A stretch of DNA of 64,000 bases from Streptomyces cacaoi (GCF_006539165.1 NZ_BJMM01000003.1:124001-188000), one strand, 5' to 3'. Counted from the stretch's first letter, positions 26,873 through 36,788 are shown. Notes: generated by a model not told the origin, from the letters alone. A program made the numbers and translations.

Positions 26873-28171
26873 ATGACGCAGGGCGGGACGGTCAGCACCA
26901 CCTTCGGCACCTCGGTGAGCAAGGACATCGGTGCCCAACTCGCCGACGTGGACGCCGAGCTGGCCCGGCGGTACCCGGGCGACCCGGGCACCCGCCAGCC
27001 GGTGCACACCGTCTACGTCCCCGCCGACGCCGTCACCCGGACCACCGTCCAGGAGTGGGGCGAGCAGGCCCTCGAACTGCTCGACGCGCACGCTCCCGAC
27101 GCACCGGCGCTGGCCCGCGTCCTCGGCATCGACGAGGAGCTGGCCGGGCCGGTGTACGAGCGGATACGGGCCAAGCTGGGCACCGAGCCCGTCGAGGACC
27201 TGCGCATCGACTTCGAGGACGGCTACGGCCCCCGGCCCGACGCCGAGGAGGACGCGGCGGCGGCTCGCGCCGCCGAGCTGGTCTCCGCCGCGTTCGCCGC
27301 GCGCGCCGCCGGCCGCGGACCGGCCGCCCCCGCCTACGCCGGCATCCGGATGAAGTGCATGGAAGCCGATGTGCGCGAGCGCGGCATCCGCACGCTCGAC
27401 ATCTTCCTCACCGGGCTCATGGAGGCCGGCGGGCTGCCCGACGGGCTCGTGCTCACCCTGCCCAAGGTCACCTACCCCGAGCAGGTCACCGCGATGGTGC
27501 GGCTGTGCGAGGAGTTCGAGAAGGCGCGGGGACTGGCGGCCGGCCGCATCGGCTTCGAGATCCAGATCGAGACCGCGCAGTCGATCGTCGGGCCCGACGG
27601 CCGGGCCACCGTCGCGCGCATGATCGACGCCGCCGGCGGCCGGGCCACCTCGCTGCACTACGGCACCTTCGACTACAGCGCGGCCTGCGGCGTCAGCGCC
27701 GCCTACCAGGCCATGGACCACCCCGCCGCCGACCACGCCAAGGCCGTCATGCAGGCCGCCGCGGCCGGTACCGGCGTGCGGCTCTCGGACGGCTCGACCA
27801 ACGTCCTGCCGGTCGGCGACCGCGAACAGGTGCACGCCGCCTGGCAGTTGCACCACGGGCTGGTGCGCCGCTCGCTGACCCGCGCCTACTACCAGGGCTG
27901 GGACATGCACCCCGGCCACCTGCCCACGCGGTACGCGGCCGTCTACGCCTTCCACCGCGAGGGCTTCGCCCGGGCCGGGGAGCGGCTCGCCGCCTACGTC
28001 GCACGCTCCGGCGGGGACGTCATGGACGAGCCCGCCACAGCCCGGGCGCTCAGCACCTATCTGCTGCGCGGACTCGACTGCGGAGCGCTCACGTCCGACG
28101 AGGTCGAGAAGGCCGCCGGCATGGACCGGGCGGCCCTCGCCGGGCTGGCGGGGCGCCCGTCCGCCGGCTGA
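26873..28171 (+). CDS. DUF6986 family protein (aldolase/malate-synthase-like)
   Basis: A 432-residue protein with features of the HpcH/HpaI aldolase-citrate lyase TIM barrel: LRIDFEDGYGPRPD, GIRMKCME, FLTGLMEAGGLPDGLVLTLPKV, IGFEIQIETAQSI and TSLHYGTFDYSAACG, carrying the acidic residues that hold a divalent metal and a 2-oxo acid. I recall similar proteins in Streptomyces near ureide and glyoxylate genes and matched it to DUF6986 by pattern. The substrate is unknown. The ATG at 26873 has a strong AGAAGGAG site. It is transcribed away from the aminotransferase and ends at a bidirectional hairpin. Confidence 0.82.
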   Translation: MTQGGTVSTTFGTSVSKDIGAQLADVDAELARRYPGDPGTRQPVHTVYVPADAVTRTTVQEWGEQALELLDAHAPDAPALARVLGIDEELAGPVYERIRAKLGTEPVEDLRIDFEDGYGPRPDAEEDAAAARAAELVSAAFAARAAGRGPAAPAYAGIRMKCMEADVRERGIRTLDIFLTGLMEAGGLPDGLVLTLPKVTYPEQVTAMVRLCEEFEKARGLAAGRIGFEIQIETAQSIVGPDGRATVARMIDAAGGRATSLHYGTFDYSAACGVSAAYQAMDHPAADHAKAVMQAAAAGTGVRLSDGSTNVLPVGDREQVHAAWQLHHGLVRRSLTRAYYQGWDMHPGHLPTRYAAVYAFHREGFARAGERLAAYVARSGGDVMDEPATARALSTYLLRGLDCGALTSDEVEKAAGMDRAALAGLAGRPSAG

Positions 28172-28186
28172 CGGCGACCCCGGCAC

Positions 28187-28224
28187 ACCGGCGGCGGCCC
28201 CGGGCTCTCCCGGACGCCGCCGGT
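28187..28224. terminator. Bidirectional terminator after DUF6986 and the lipoprotein hydrolase
   Basis: ACCGGCGGCG (28187-28196) and CGCCGCCGGT (28215-28224) form a perfect 10-bp stem with an 18-nt loop, centred between two convergent stop codons 76 bp apart. Confidence 0.85.
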
Positions 28225-28247
28225 CGCACGGGCCGTTCCGGGCGCCC

Positions 28248-29189
28248 TCAGCCGGCGCTCCGTTCCGCGTCCGCGACCCGGGCGGTGACGCGGTGGACAG
28301 CCTCGACGGCGACGTCCGGCTCCTCCAGGTAGATGTAGTGCCCGCTGTGCTCGGCCGTGCTTCCCCTGCTCTCGGTGGACAGGGCCCGCCACTTGTGCTG
28401 GCCGCGGGTCCACGACCGCTCCAGCGCGGGCCCGTACTCGGGAACGGCCGCGAGATACGGCTTGCCGTGCTTGACGACCTCCACCGGGATGTCGCCCGCC
28501 GAGCGGACCTTGCCGTCCGGGATCCGCAGCTTCTCCGGGTTCTTCCCCCGGAAGATCGCGAGGTTCTGCTCGCGCAGCTGCCCCGCCTCGCCGCCGGCCG
28601 ACTCGGGGATGGCCTGGGCGATGTCGGCCGTGTTCGTCGGCGAGGTCGCGTCCAGCAGCACGAGCCCCTTGACCTTGTCCCGGTGGTCGGGGGCGTACCG
28701 GGCGGCGATGATCCCGCCCAGGGAGTGGCCGGCCAGGACGACGGGCCGGTCCCCGGCGACCCGCTTCAGCACCCCGGTGAGGATCTGGCCGGTGCTCTCG
28801 AAGGTCTGCGGGCCGGACGGCTTGTCGCTGGCGCCCTGGCCGAGCCGGTCGTAGGAGCAGACCCGGTTCTTGTTGCCCAGCGTCTTCTGGAACGCGGCCA
28901 TCTTCCCCAGATGGTCGCCGCCGCCGGACAGCAGGACGACCACGGGCGCGCCGGGCCCCTCGTCCCGGCCCGAGCAGGAGACGTGCACCGAGTGGCCGGA
29001 GACGTCGATCTTCCGGGTGCCGGTCAACAGGCCGCCGTCCGGCCGCTTTTCGGCGGACGAGGCGCTGTGCCCGGCCGCCGGCTTCCCCTCCGCCTTCGAG
29101 GCGTCCTCACAACCCACCAGCCCCGCACCGGCCGCCGCCGTGCAGCAGCACAGCGCGACCGTGGAGAATGCCCTGCCCTTGCGCGTCAT
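28248..29189 (-). CDS. Secreted lipoprotein alpha/beta hydrolase
   Basis: A 313-residue serine hydrolase anchored outside the cell. The N-terminus MTRKGRAFSTVALCCCTA then AGLVGCEDA gives a lipoprotein signal with lipobox LVGC at about residue 27. After a linker the alpha/beta hydrolase domain has VVVLLSGGGDHL (oxyanion loop), CSYDRLGQGASD, the nucleophile in VLAGHSLGGIIAARYA and a C-terminal EHSGHYIYLEEP with the likely catalytic His. The substrate is unknown; esterase or lactonase is likely. The ATG at 29189 has GAGAGGG upstream. It converges with the DUF6986 gene at a shared terminator. Confidence 0.87.
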   Translation of the reverse strand: MTRKGRAFSTVALCCCTAAAGAGLVGCEDASKAEGKPAAGHSASSAEKRPDGGLLTGTRKIDVSGHSVHVSCSGRDEGPGAPVVVLLSGGGDHLGKMAAFQKTLGNKNRVCSYDRLGQGASDKPSGPQTFESTGQILTGVLKRVAGDRPVVLAGHSLGGIIAARYAPDHRDKVKGLVLLDATSPTNTADIAQAIPESAGGEAGQLREQNLAIFRGKNPEKLRIPDGKVRSAGDIPVEVVKHGKPYLAAVPEYGPALERSWTRGQHKWRALSTESRGSTAEHSGHYIYLEEPDVAVEAVHRVTARVADAERSAG

Positions 29190-29471
29190 CTTGCCCTCTC
29201 GGTAAACGAATCGACGGGGGATCGGTGGAACGCGCGCCGGTGCGACGGAGAACGGCACCGCGTACCACGGAACGGCACACGGGCACCGGCCCGTTGCCCC
29301 GCGGGCCGGTGCTCCCCGGCCGCCGCGGCTGCGCCGTACGCTACGGATCCGGCGCCCCGCGATCGTCACCCCGCGGTGGACATCTGCGCGTAGCTCCCAC
29401 GGGGGACAGGCCCGGCGCCGGCTGCCCGTGCGCCGTCCCGCGAGGGCCGCGGGCGCACAACCCGCCCCCGG

Positions 29472-29913
29472 TCAGGGCCGCTTGGGGAAGGCGGCGCGCA
29501 GCGCGGAGCCGCGGGTGAGGAAGGCGACGCGGACGACGGGCAGGACACAGACGGTCTGCGCGACGGCGTACCACGGCGGACAGACGCCGGGGACCGCGTC
29601 GACGCCGATGATCGCGACCGGCATGACGACGGCGAGCGCACCGAGGCGTTCGAAGGCCCGGCGGGACCCCCGGGAGGCGGACACGGTCAGCCGGTGGACC
29701 AGCACGGCGACCACCGGCAGCAGGACGGCCCGGACCCACATGAACGTGTTCACCGGGTGTCCGCCGCCCGCCGCCACGGCGACCGCCACGAGGAACGGCC
29801 CCGCTGAGCGCTCCGTACAGCAGGACGCTGTTCCTCGCCCTGCCGAACGCCGCCTGCGCACCGGGGACTTCGTGGGGTGCCGCTCCGGCCGTGTGAGGTG
29901 TGTGGGTTTCCAT
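29472..29913 (-). pseudogene. Small four-helix membrane protein with a frameshift
   Basis: The ATG at 29913 begins METHTPHTAGAAPHEVPGA and runs to ARNSVLLYGALSG; then the reading moves to another frame, which continues as GPFLVAVAVAAGG, TFMWVRAVLLPVVAVLVHRL, LGALAVVMPVAIIGVDAV and YAVAQTVCVLPVVRVAFL up to the TGA at 29472. The region length is 3n+1, and the break falls in a GGGG run at about 29798-29802; one G fewer restores a single 146-residue protein with four transmembrane helices. Function unknown. It is divergent from a sensor kinase. The indel may be a true mutation or a homopolymer sequencing error. Confidence 0.75.
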
Positions 29914-29967
29914 GCCCGAGACGCTAGGAACCGCGCGGCGCCCCCGGTATGCGCCTGGACGCACGAC

Positions 29968-29990
29968 GGGGTGGGTCTGCACCCACTCCC
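29968..29990. promoter_or_regulatory. Dyad GTGGGT-n4-ACCCAC between the membrane gene and the kinase
   Basis: GTGGGT (29971-29976) and ACCCAC (29981-29986) form a perfect 6-bp inverted repeat with further GG/CC pairing outside, in the 173-bp divergent region. It is a candidate binding site for the response regulator encoded at 31331. Confidence 0.45.
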
Positions 29991-30086
29991 GGGCCGACCA
30001 GGCAGGAAGCGGCTTCGGTGCGGTGCACAGTGGGAGCGCCGGACGGAGACGGACGGCACGAGGCAGGAAGAGGAGAGGGAGGGAGC

Positions 30087-31346
30087 ATGAGGCAGTCGGA
30101 TCGGTGGCCGGTGCGCGTCGCCGTGGGGTTCGCGCGGGCGTGCGCCGTGGCGGCCGTCGGCATGCTGACCCCGGCCGTGTGGGCGGCGGCCGTGGCCTGG
30201 GGCGTGTGGTGGGGGCCGGGAAACCCGTGGTCGTGGGTGGGGCCGGTGCTGCTGGTCGGTGCGGGCACGCTCGCCCTGTCCCGCCCGGTGTGCCGGATCG
30301 TCCGCCGGCTCGTCGCCCGGTGGACGGGCACCGTCGTCCCCGCCGGGTACCGCCGGGCCGGGCCGGTGACGCAGATGTCCACCGGCTACTGGTGGAACGG
30401 CTCCGGCTACGCACGCACCCGCCGCGACGCCCTGCTGGACCAGAAGTGGCGGGTCCGCTGGGCCGACCCCGCCGTCCGGCGCGATCTGCGCTTCACCCTG
30501 ATCCTGCCGTTCACCGCCGGCCCGGTCGCCGCGCTCCCGCCCGCCGGGGTGGCCGCCGCGGTCGTCGGGCTCGGCGGGCCGGGGCCCGCCTCCCGGCTCG
30601 CCGGGGCGCTCGGCCTGGTCGCGGCCGTCGCCGTCGCCCCGTACGCCTGGCGGCCCCTCGCGCCGGTGGCCCGCCGCTTTCTGCGCCCGTCGGCCGCGAT
30701 GGCGCTGGCGGACCGGGTGGACGAACTGACCGCACAGCGCGCGGACACCACGGTCGCGCAGGCCGCCGAGATCCGCCGCATCGAGCGGGATCTGCACGAC
30801 GGGGCGCAGGCCCGTCTCGTCTCGCTCGGGCTCTCCCTGGCGACGGCGGAGAAGCTGATGGAGACCGACCCCGGGCGGGCCAGGGCGCTGCTGCGGGACG
30901 CACGGGCCGGCGCCGCCGGCTCGCTGGCCGAACTGCGGGAACTGGTACGGGGGATCAGCCCGCCGGTGCTGAACGAGCGGGGACTCGTCGACGCGGTCCG
31001 CGCCCTGGGGCTGGACGTCCCGCTCGCCGTGACCGTCGACGCCGACACCTCGCCGCGCCTGGAGGCGCCGATCGAGTCGGCGCTCTACTTCGGCGTCGCC
31101 GAGCTGCTGACCAACACGGTCAAGCACGCCCGCGCCACCCGCGCCCACGTCACCCTCGCCCGGGACGCCGCCGGCGTCGTCATCGAGGTCGAGGACGACG
31201 GCCGGGGCGGCGCCGACGACCGGCCCGGCGGCGGACTCGACGGACTCCGTCGCCGGCTGGCCGTCTTCGACGGCGTCCTCACGATCACCAGTCCGCCGGG
31301 CGGTCCGACCCGTGTGAGGATGGCGGTGCCATGCGAATCGTCGTAG
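30087..31346 (+). CDS. Two-component sensor histidine kinase (HisKA_3, NarL-type), system 1
   Basis: A 419-residue membrane kinase. Residues 1-190 hold two pairs of hydrophobic helices (AVAAVGMLTPAVWAAAVAWG, WVGPVLLVGAGTLAL, then PVAALPPAGVAAAVVGL and LAGALGLVAAVAVAPYAW) with an intervening loop YWWNGSGYARTRRD. The phospho-acceptor is His237 in IERDLHDGAQARLVSLG. The ATPase domain has ELLTNTVKHAR (N-box), DDGRGGADD and GGLDGLRRRL. The ATG at 30087 follows a GAGAGGGAGGG ribosome site; the longer frame is unsupported. The end overlaps the response-regulator gene by 16 bp, so the pair is co-translated. Confidence 0.93.
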   Translation: MRQSDRWPVRVAVGFARACAVAAVGMLTPAVWAAAVAWGVWWGPGNPWSWVGPVLLVGAGTLALSRPVCRIVRRLVARWTGTVVPAGYRRAGPVTQMSTGYWWNGSGYARTRRDALLDQKWRVRWADPAVRRDLRFTLILPFTAGPVAALPPAGVAAAVVGLGGPGPASRLAGALGLVAAVAVAPYAWRPLAPVARRFLRPSAAMALADRVDELTAQRADTTVAQAAEIRRIERDLHDGAQARLVSLGLSLATAEKLMETDPGRARALLRDARAGAAGSLAELRELVRGISPPVLNERGLVDAVRALGLDVPLAVTVDADTSPRLEAPIESALYFGVAELLTNTVKHARATRAHVTLARDAAGVVIEVEDDGRGGADDRPGGGLDGLRRRLAVFDGVLTITSPPGGPTRVRMAVPCESS

Positions 31347-31978
31347 CCGAAGACCTCTACCTGCTCCGCGACGGAATGGTCCGTCTGATCGAGGCGTACG
31401 GACACCAGGTGGTGGCGACCGCGTCCACCGGGCCCGAGACCCTCGAAGCACTGCGCACCTGGCGCCCGGACGTGTCCGTCATCGACGTCCGTATGCCACC
31501 GGACCAGTCCGACGAGGGCCTGCGGGCGGCGCTCGCGGCCCGCGCCGAAATGCCCGGAACGCCGGTCCTCATCCTCTCCCAGCACGTCGAACAGCTCTAC
31601 GCCCGCGAACTGTTGGCCGACGGCTCCGGCGGCGTCGGCTACCTCCTCAAGGAGAGCGTGTTCGACGCCGAGCAGTTCCTCGCCGCCCTGGAGCGCGTCG
31701 CGGAGGGCGGCACCGCCATGGATCCGGCCGTCATCGCGAAACTCCTGGCCGGCAGCGCGCCGAACCGGGGGCTGGAGCGGCTCACCGACCGCGAGCACTC
31801 CGTGCTGGCCCTCATGGCCGAGGGGCTGTCCAACCAGGCCATCAGCCGGCGCCTCTTCCTCAGCGAGAGCGCCGTCAGCAAGTACACGACCTCGCTGTTC
31901 GGCAAGCTCGGCATCACCGACGACGAGGACACCAACCGCCGCGTCCGCGCCGTCCTCGCCTACTTCAACAGGACCTGA
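31331..31978 (+). CDS. NarL/FixJ-family response regulator, system 1
   Basis: A 215-residue response regulator partnered with the kinase that overlaps it. The receiver domain has the acidic pair in VVAEDLYLLRDG, the phosphorylated Asp52 in VIDVRMPP and the conserved Lys in GYLLKESVF. The LuxR-type helix-turn-helix is [20 protein letters not shown] then SESAVSKYTTSLFGKLGI (about residues 150-200). Probable targets are the divergent membrane gene and its own operon. Confidence 0.94.
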   Translation: MRIVVAEDLYLLRDGMVRLIEAYGHQVVATASTGPETLEALRTWRPDVSVIDVRMPPDQSDEGLRAALAARAEMPGTPVLILSQHVEQLYARELLADGSGGVGYLLKESVFDAEQFLAALERVAEGGTAMDPAVIAKLLAGSAPNRGLERLTDREHSVLALMAEGLSNQAISRRLFLSESAVSKYTTSLFGKLGITDDEDTNRRVRAVLAYFNRT

Positions 31979-32110
31979 ACCGCTGCTTCCCAGGGCTTGA
32001 ACCGGTACTCCCACAGGACCCGAACCGGCCCGGACCGGCCGGGGGACGGACCCGCCCCCCGCCCGCGCCGCCGAGCGTTCCGGGAGCCGTCCGGCCGCAA
32101 GGGAGCCACC

Positions 32111-33019
32111 TCAGCCGCGGTCGTGCACCGCGCCCGCGCCCAGGCCCTTGCCCGTGCTCAGTGCGCGCGTCGCCACGAGCCAGAGGCAGACCGCGGCCAT
32201 CGGCACCGTGGAGAGCGCCGTGAGCCGGGCGGCGCCCAGCCCGGCCTCGCCCTCCAGGTACTCCCCGAGGACGACGAACAGCACCATGTTGTTGCCCGCG
32301 TGCGCCAGACCGGCCACCCAGACGGTGCCGCTGCGCTTGTACAGCCACAGCAGGATCACCTCCTGGAGCTGGAACGAGACCGTCCATATCAGCAGCCCCA
32401 GGCCCACATCCGCGTACTCGACGTAGCCGATGAAGGCCAGCGGGAAGTGCCACACCGCCCAGATCAACCCCGTCCCGACGGTGGAGGGCAGGAGCGCGCC
32501 GCCGCACAGACGAGGCCGCAGATAGCCGGTCCAGCCCAACTCCTCACCCAGATAGACCGGCGTGAGCACCAGCGCGACCAGCATCAGCCCGAGCAGGGAC
32601 AGCAGTTCGCCGGGACCGGGCAGGAGCCCGCCCGGCCCGGAGAAGCGCGGGTGCCACATGCCCAGCGCGGCAGCCGTCGCCAACGTGCCGCAGGCGAGCA
32701 GGGGCGGGCCGAACCAGGCGACCACGTAGGAGCGCCAGGCCGTCCGCAGCCGCGGCCGCAGTCCCGCGTCGGCGAAGCCCTCCCGGGTGACCCAGCGGCG
32801 TGCGGCGAAGGCCGCGATCCCGGGCATGCAGAACGCCGGGAGCTGCAACAGCGGGTGCAGCGGGGAGAGTCCGAGCACGGCCGTGGCGAAGAACAGCCAC
32901 AGCCAGGTGCCGCCGAAGGACAGCGCGAGGAAGACGGCCGTGCCCTTGCGCCTCGTCGCCCGGACGTCGGGGACGGGCGGGCCGCCGTGCGGGGCCGGGA
33001 CGTGCACGGGGTACGTCAT
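32111..33019 (-). CDS. CPBP-family intramembrane metalloprotease
   Basis: A 302-residue polytopic membrane protein of the CAAX protease/bacteriocin-processing (Abi) family. The glutamate pair of motif 1 is in YLGEELGWTGYLRPRL, motif 2 is AVWHFPLAF and motif 3 contains LAHAGNNMVLFV. At least seven hydrophobic helices are seen, for example TWLWLFFATAVLGL, LLSLLGLMLVALVL and LGLLIWTVSFQLQEVILLWL. The ATG at 33019 follows AGGAGGAACC. Substrate unknown; members cleave anti-sigma factors, prenylated or exported peptides. It lies between two sensor kinases and converges with system 1. Confidence 0.88.
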   Translation of the reverse strand: MTYPVHVPAPHGGPPVPDVRATRRKGTAVFLALSFGGTWLWLFFATAVLGLSPLHPLLQLPAFCMPGIAAFAARRWVTREGFADAGLRPRLRTAWRSYVVAWFGPPLLACGTLATAAALGMWHPRFSGPGGLLPGPGELLSLLGLMLVALVLTPVYLGEELGWTGYLRPRLCGGALLPSTVGTGLIWAVWHFPLAFIGYVEYADVGLGLLIWTVSFQLQEVILLWLYKRSGTVWVAGLAHAGNNMVLFVVLGEYLEGEAGLGAARLTALSTVPMAAVCLWLVATRALSTGKGLGAGAVHDRG

Positions 33020-33232
33020 GGTGCGGTTCCTCCTGCGGATGCGGTGTGCCGGTCGGACCTGCCGGCCCCCGTCCGCCGTGGCGGCTTCGGGAGCGGGGCG
33101 CGGACCACCGTGGCGGCCGGGGCGGGGAAACGCCTCACCGGTCGGAGCGGGCGAGGGGTGGCTCCTTGCGGTGAGGCGCCGCTGGCTCTTCCGGGGGAGG
33201 TGCACCTGTGGCGCCGCCTCTACAGTGCCGCC

Positions 33233-34495
33233 ATGCGCAACGTGATCGCTCCGGCCCTGAGCCGGTCCTCGTGCCGAGGCTGGGTCCTCGCCTGTGCGGG
33301 CGCCGCGGCGGCCTTGCCCCCGCTCGCCGTCGCGGTCGTCGCCACCGCGGCCGTACGGGGCCCCGAAACGGCGGCACCGCTCGTCGCGGGCCTTCTTCTG
33401 CTGGGCTTCGTGTCGGCGGTCGTCCTCATGGCGCTGCCCCGCCCGGTCCGGCGCGGCAGCGTGGCGCTGGCCCGGGCGCTGCTGGACGCCCGGCTCCCGG
33501 CGCCCGTGGACCGTCCGCGCATGCCCTGGGGCGACCGGCTGCGCACGGCCGGGTGGATGCTGGCGCACACCGTCGTCGGGAGCGTGCTGCTGTGCGCCAC
33601 AGGGCTCGGCCTCTTCGCGGCGTTCGCCTTCCCCGGTATCTGGCTCTCCGACGGCGGCCGGATCGCCCTCGGTTGGTTCACTCTCGCCGCGCCGCACGGC
33701 TGGCGGGGCGCGTGGACGCTGCTGCTGGGCGCCGGCTGTCTGCTGGCGGTCGGTTACCTGACGGCCGGCGCCACCCTCGTGCTGCGCCGTCTCGCCACGC
33801 GGCTGCTGGGCCACAGTCCGGCGGAACGGCTCGCCGCGGCGGAGGAACGCACACGGCGCCTGGAGCACCGCAACCGGCTCGCGCAGGATCTGCACGACTC
33901 CATCGGGCACACCCTGACGGCCTCCACCATCCAGGCGGCGGTGGGACGTGAGCTGATCGACCGCGACCCGGAGGCGGCCAAGCGCGCGCTCAGCAACATC
34001 GAGGGCTCGACCCGTGCCGCCATGGACGACCTCGACCACGTCGTCGGCGCCCTGCGGGACGAGCGGGCCCCCACCCGGCCGCAGCCCACCCTCGCCGCAC
34101 TCGGCACGCTGACCGCGCAGGCCGAGCGCGCCGGCGCGCAGTTGACCGCCCGGGTGGAGGGCGATCTGACGCGGCTGCCCGCCGCCACGTCACGGGAGGC
34201 GTACCGGATCCTCCAGGAGGCCCTCACCAACGCGCTGCGGCACGGCGACCGTTCCGCGCTGCGCCTGAGCGTGACGGCCTCGGCGGACCGGCTGTGTCTG
34301 GAGCTGACCAACCCGCTGCCGGGCAAGCCCCTCGCCTCCGCCGAGCGGCCGGACGCGGAACGCGTCGGGCACGGGCTGGCCGGCATCGGCGAGCGGGTCG
34401 AACTGCTGGGCGGGGAGCTGTCGGCCGGGCCGGCACCGGACGGCCGGTGGCGGCTGTCCGTCGCGCTGCCGCTGCCGTCGGCGGCAGCGGCATGA
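33233..34495 (+). CDS. Two-component sensor histidine kinase (HisKA_3), system 2
   Basis: A 420-residue kinase with four N-terminal hydrophobic helices, including [60 protein letters not shown] and [21 protein letters not shown] coiled stretch [20 protein letters not shown] leads to His221 in [12 protein letters not shown]. The ATPase domain has [14 protein letters not shown] and [17 protein letters not shown]. There is no ribosome site before the ATG at 33233, but TACAGT (33221-33226) is exactly 6 nt upstream, pointing to a leaderless mRNA. The stop overlaps the next gene by ATGA. Confidence 0.93.
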   Translation: MRNVIAPALSRSSCRGWVLACAGAAAALPPLAVAVVATAAVRGPETAAPLVAGLLLLGFVSAVVLMALPRPVRRGSVALARALLDARLPAPVDRPRMPWGDRLRTAGWMLAHTVVGSVLLCATGLGLFAAFAFPGIWLSDGGRIALGWFTLAAPHGWRGAWTLLLGAGCLLAVGYLTAGATLVLRRLATRLLGHSPAERLAAAEERTRRLEHRNRLAQDLHDSIGHTLTASTIQAAVGRELIDRDPEAAKRALSNIEGSTRAAMDDLDHVVGALRDERAPTRPQPTLAALGTLTAQAERAGAQLTARVEGDLTRLPAATSREAYRILQEALTNALRHGDRSALRLSVTASADRLCLELTNPLPGKPLASAERPDAERVGHGLAGIGERVELLGGELSAGPAPDGRWRLSVALPLPSAAAA

Positions 34496-35229
34496 CGGCC
34501 CCCTGCGGTGCGCCGGACGGGGCGGGCACACCGGACGGGGCGGCGGTGTCCGTACTCGTCGTGGACGACGAGGAGTTGACGCGGGCGGGACTGCGCACCC
34601 TGCTGTCGGCCCGCCCCGGCATCGAGGTGGTGGGGGAGGCGGCCGACGGCGCGGACGTCGTGCCGCTGGCGGGGCGGCTGCGGCCCGATGTCGTGCTGAT
34701 GGACGTCCGTATGCCGCGGCTGGACGGCATCGAGGCGACGCGGCGGCTGCGTGCCGAGGTCGCCGAGCCGCCGAAGGTCGTCGTCATCACCACCTTCGAG
34801 AACGACGAGTACGTGTGGGACGCGCTGCTGGCCGGTGCCGCGGGCTTCATCCGCAAGCGCGCCCCCTCGACCCGGATCGCGGAGACCATCCGCACGGTGG
34901 CCACCGGCGACGCGCTGGTCTTCCCGGAGACCCTGCGCCGCCTCGCGGTCCGTCGCCCGCCCCTCGCCCCCGCACGCCGGGACCGCCCCCTCCTCGGCAC
35001 CGCGCTCACCCGACGGGAAGGAGACACCCTGCGCCTGATGGCGGAGGGCCTCTCCAACCAGCAGATCTCCCGACGGCTCACGGTCGGCGTCGAGACCGTG
35101 AAGACCCACGTCGCCAACATCCTCGCCAAACTGCACGCCGACAACCGCACCCACGCGGTGGTGGTCGCCTACGAACACGGCCTCCTGCATCCCGCACCGG
35201 GCACGGACGCCGAACAGGAGGCGTGGTGA
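34492..35229 (+). CDS. NarL/FixJ-family response regulator, system 2
   Basis: A 245-residue response regulator with a 17-residue Gly/Ala-rich N-terminal extension before the receiver domain ([20 protein letters not shown]). The phospho-acceptor is Asp71 in [12 protein letters not shown]; the conserved Lys is in [10 protein letters not shown]. The LuxR helix-turn-helix is [20 protein letters not shown] then [18 protein letters not shown]. It starts within the kinase stop codon (ATGA), so the two are translationally coupled. Its signal and targets are unknown; the adjacent CPBP protease gene is the most likely local target. Confidence 0.94.
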
Positions 35230-35723
35230 GCCGCGTCGGAGGCGTGTTCCGTACGTCCCTCTGTTCCGGGTGTGCTCCCGGACGACGACCCGCCGCGGTG
35301 CGTCCCGACCGTCCGCGGCCCGCGTCCCCCGTCGGCGGCAGCGGCCCGCTCAACTCCCGCTCGTCGTCCGCCGGTTCACCGGTGGGGCGGGCCGCCGGCG
35401 GTCAGCGCCTGCAATGCGGGGCCCTGGCCTTCGCCCTGGCGAGAGCGCGGCGCTGTGCGGCTTCCGCGGCCCTGCGGCGCTTCGCGGCGGCCGCGTTCTC
35501 GTGGCCGGCCTGCCCGTGCGCGGCCCGGAGCGCCTCGGCGGCGGCCGGGCCGGCGGGCCGCCGCGCCTGCTCCCGAGCCGCCGGCCGGGCCGGCCGCTCG
35601 GGGCTGACGGAGGTCGTCGCCGGCCGCGCCCCGTCGGGCACCGCGGATGCGGCCGGGCCGCGGTCCGGCAACGCGTCGGAACCGCGGCGCACGAAGGCCG
35701 GCGGTTCCGCGTTGCCTCCTCGG
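35230..35723. other. 494-bp intergenic region without a convincing gene
   Basis: The region lies between the convergent response regulator and lacI genes. On the minus strand an open frame ending at 35402 encodes an Ala/Arg-rich sequence ([20 protein letters not shown]) but has no start codon at a proper distance from the GAGGAGG at about 35713. I see no clear terminator hairpin and no recognised RNA. I treat it as non-coding. Confidence 0.5.
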
Positions 35724-36788
35724 CTAGAGCCGGGGCGGGAGTTCGCCCGAGCCGCGGGGGACGAGGCGGGTGGGGCGGGTGAGGCGGCGTGGCGGGTCCT
35801 CGGCGCCGTCCAGCCGGCGGAAGAGTAGTTCGGCGGCGTTGCGGCCGAGGTCGGCCGGGTCCTGTGCGACGACGGTGACCGGCGGTGCGAGCAGATCGGC
35901 CAGCTCGAAGTCGTCGAACCCGACGAGCGCCACCCCGCTTCCCGCGCGCGCGGGCGCCGCCAACTCCCGTACCAGCGTGACCGTGACACGGTTGTTGCCG
36001 GAGAAGAAGGCGGTCACCGGCTCGGCCGCGTCCAGCATCCGCGCGGCGTCGGCGGCCACCCGGGCCGCGTCGGTGCTGCCGGGCGCCACCCAGGAGTCCG
36101 CGGGCTCCAGCCCGGCCTCGGCCATCGCCGCACGGTAGCCGCGCAGCCGCTCGTCGGCGGTGTGGATGCCGGGCTGGTCACCGATGAAGCCGATGCGCCG
36201 GTGCCCGTGCGCGATCAGATGGGCGACGCCGGTCCGTGCTCCGGCGAAGCTGTCCGAGAGCACCACGTCGGCGTCGATACGCCCCGGGGGCCGGTCCACG
36301 AAGACGGTGGCGACGCCGGCGTCGATCTCCGGGGCGAGATAGCGGTGGTCGTCGCTGGCCGGGATGATGACGAGCCCGTCCACACGCCGCGCACACAGGG
36401 CGAGCACCAACTCCTGCTCCCGCTCCGGGTCCTCCGCGCTGGAGCCGTTGATCAGCAGCGCCCCGTGGGCCCGTGCGACCTCCTCCACCGCGCGGCTGAG
36501 CGGTGAGTAGAAGGGGTCGGCCAGATCCTCCAGGACGAGGCCGATGCTGGACGTGCTGCCCTTGCGCAGGACGCGGGCGCTGTCGTTGCGCCGGAAACCG
36601 AGCGCGGTGATCGCTTCCTTGACCCGGCGCTCGGTGTCGCTGGAGACCCCGGCCTCGCCGTTGACGACCCGCGAGACCGTCTTGAGGCCGACGCCGGCCC
36701 GGGCCGCCACGTCCTTCATCGTCGGCCGCCCCGCATGGCGGCGGCGTCCGGCGGGCTGAGCTGCTGCGGAGCGTACGGTCTCGGCCAC
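35724..36788 (-). CDS. LacI-family transcriptional repressor
   Basis: A 354-residue repressor. The N-terminal helix-turn-helix [20 protein letters not shown] and the hinge helix [12 protein letters not shown] (about residues 22-80) are canonical. The periplasmic-binding-like sensor domain has [49 protein letters not shown] and [15 protein letters not shown]. The GTG at 36788 has ACAGGAGCCCC upstream; longer readings are unsupported. It is divergent from a ROK kinase, with a perfect LacI-type palindrome between them, so it probably represses the kinase and itself until a sugar appears. Confidence 0.94.

Noticed and set aside
35402..35720. Ala/Arg-rich open frame downstream of lacI, possibly a small histone-like protein
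   Set aside because: The GAGGAGG site has no start codon at suitable distance, and the sequence has no match to HU/HupS C-terminal repeats that I can support.
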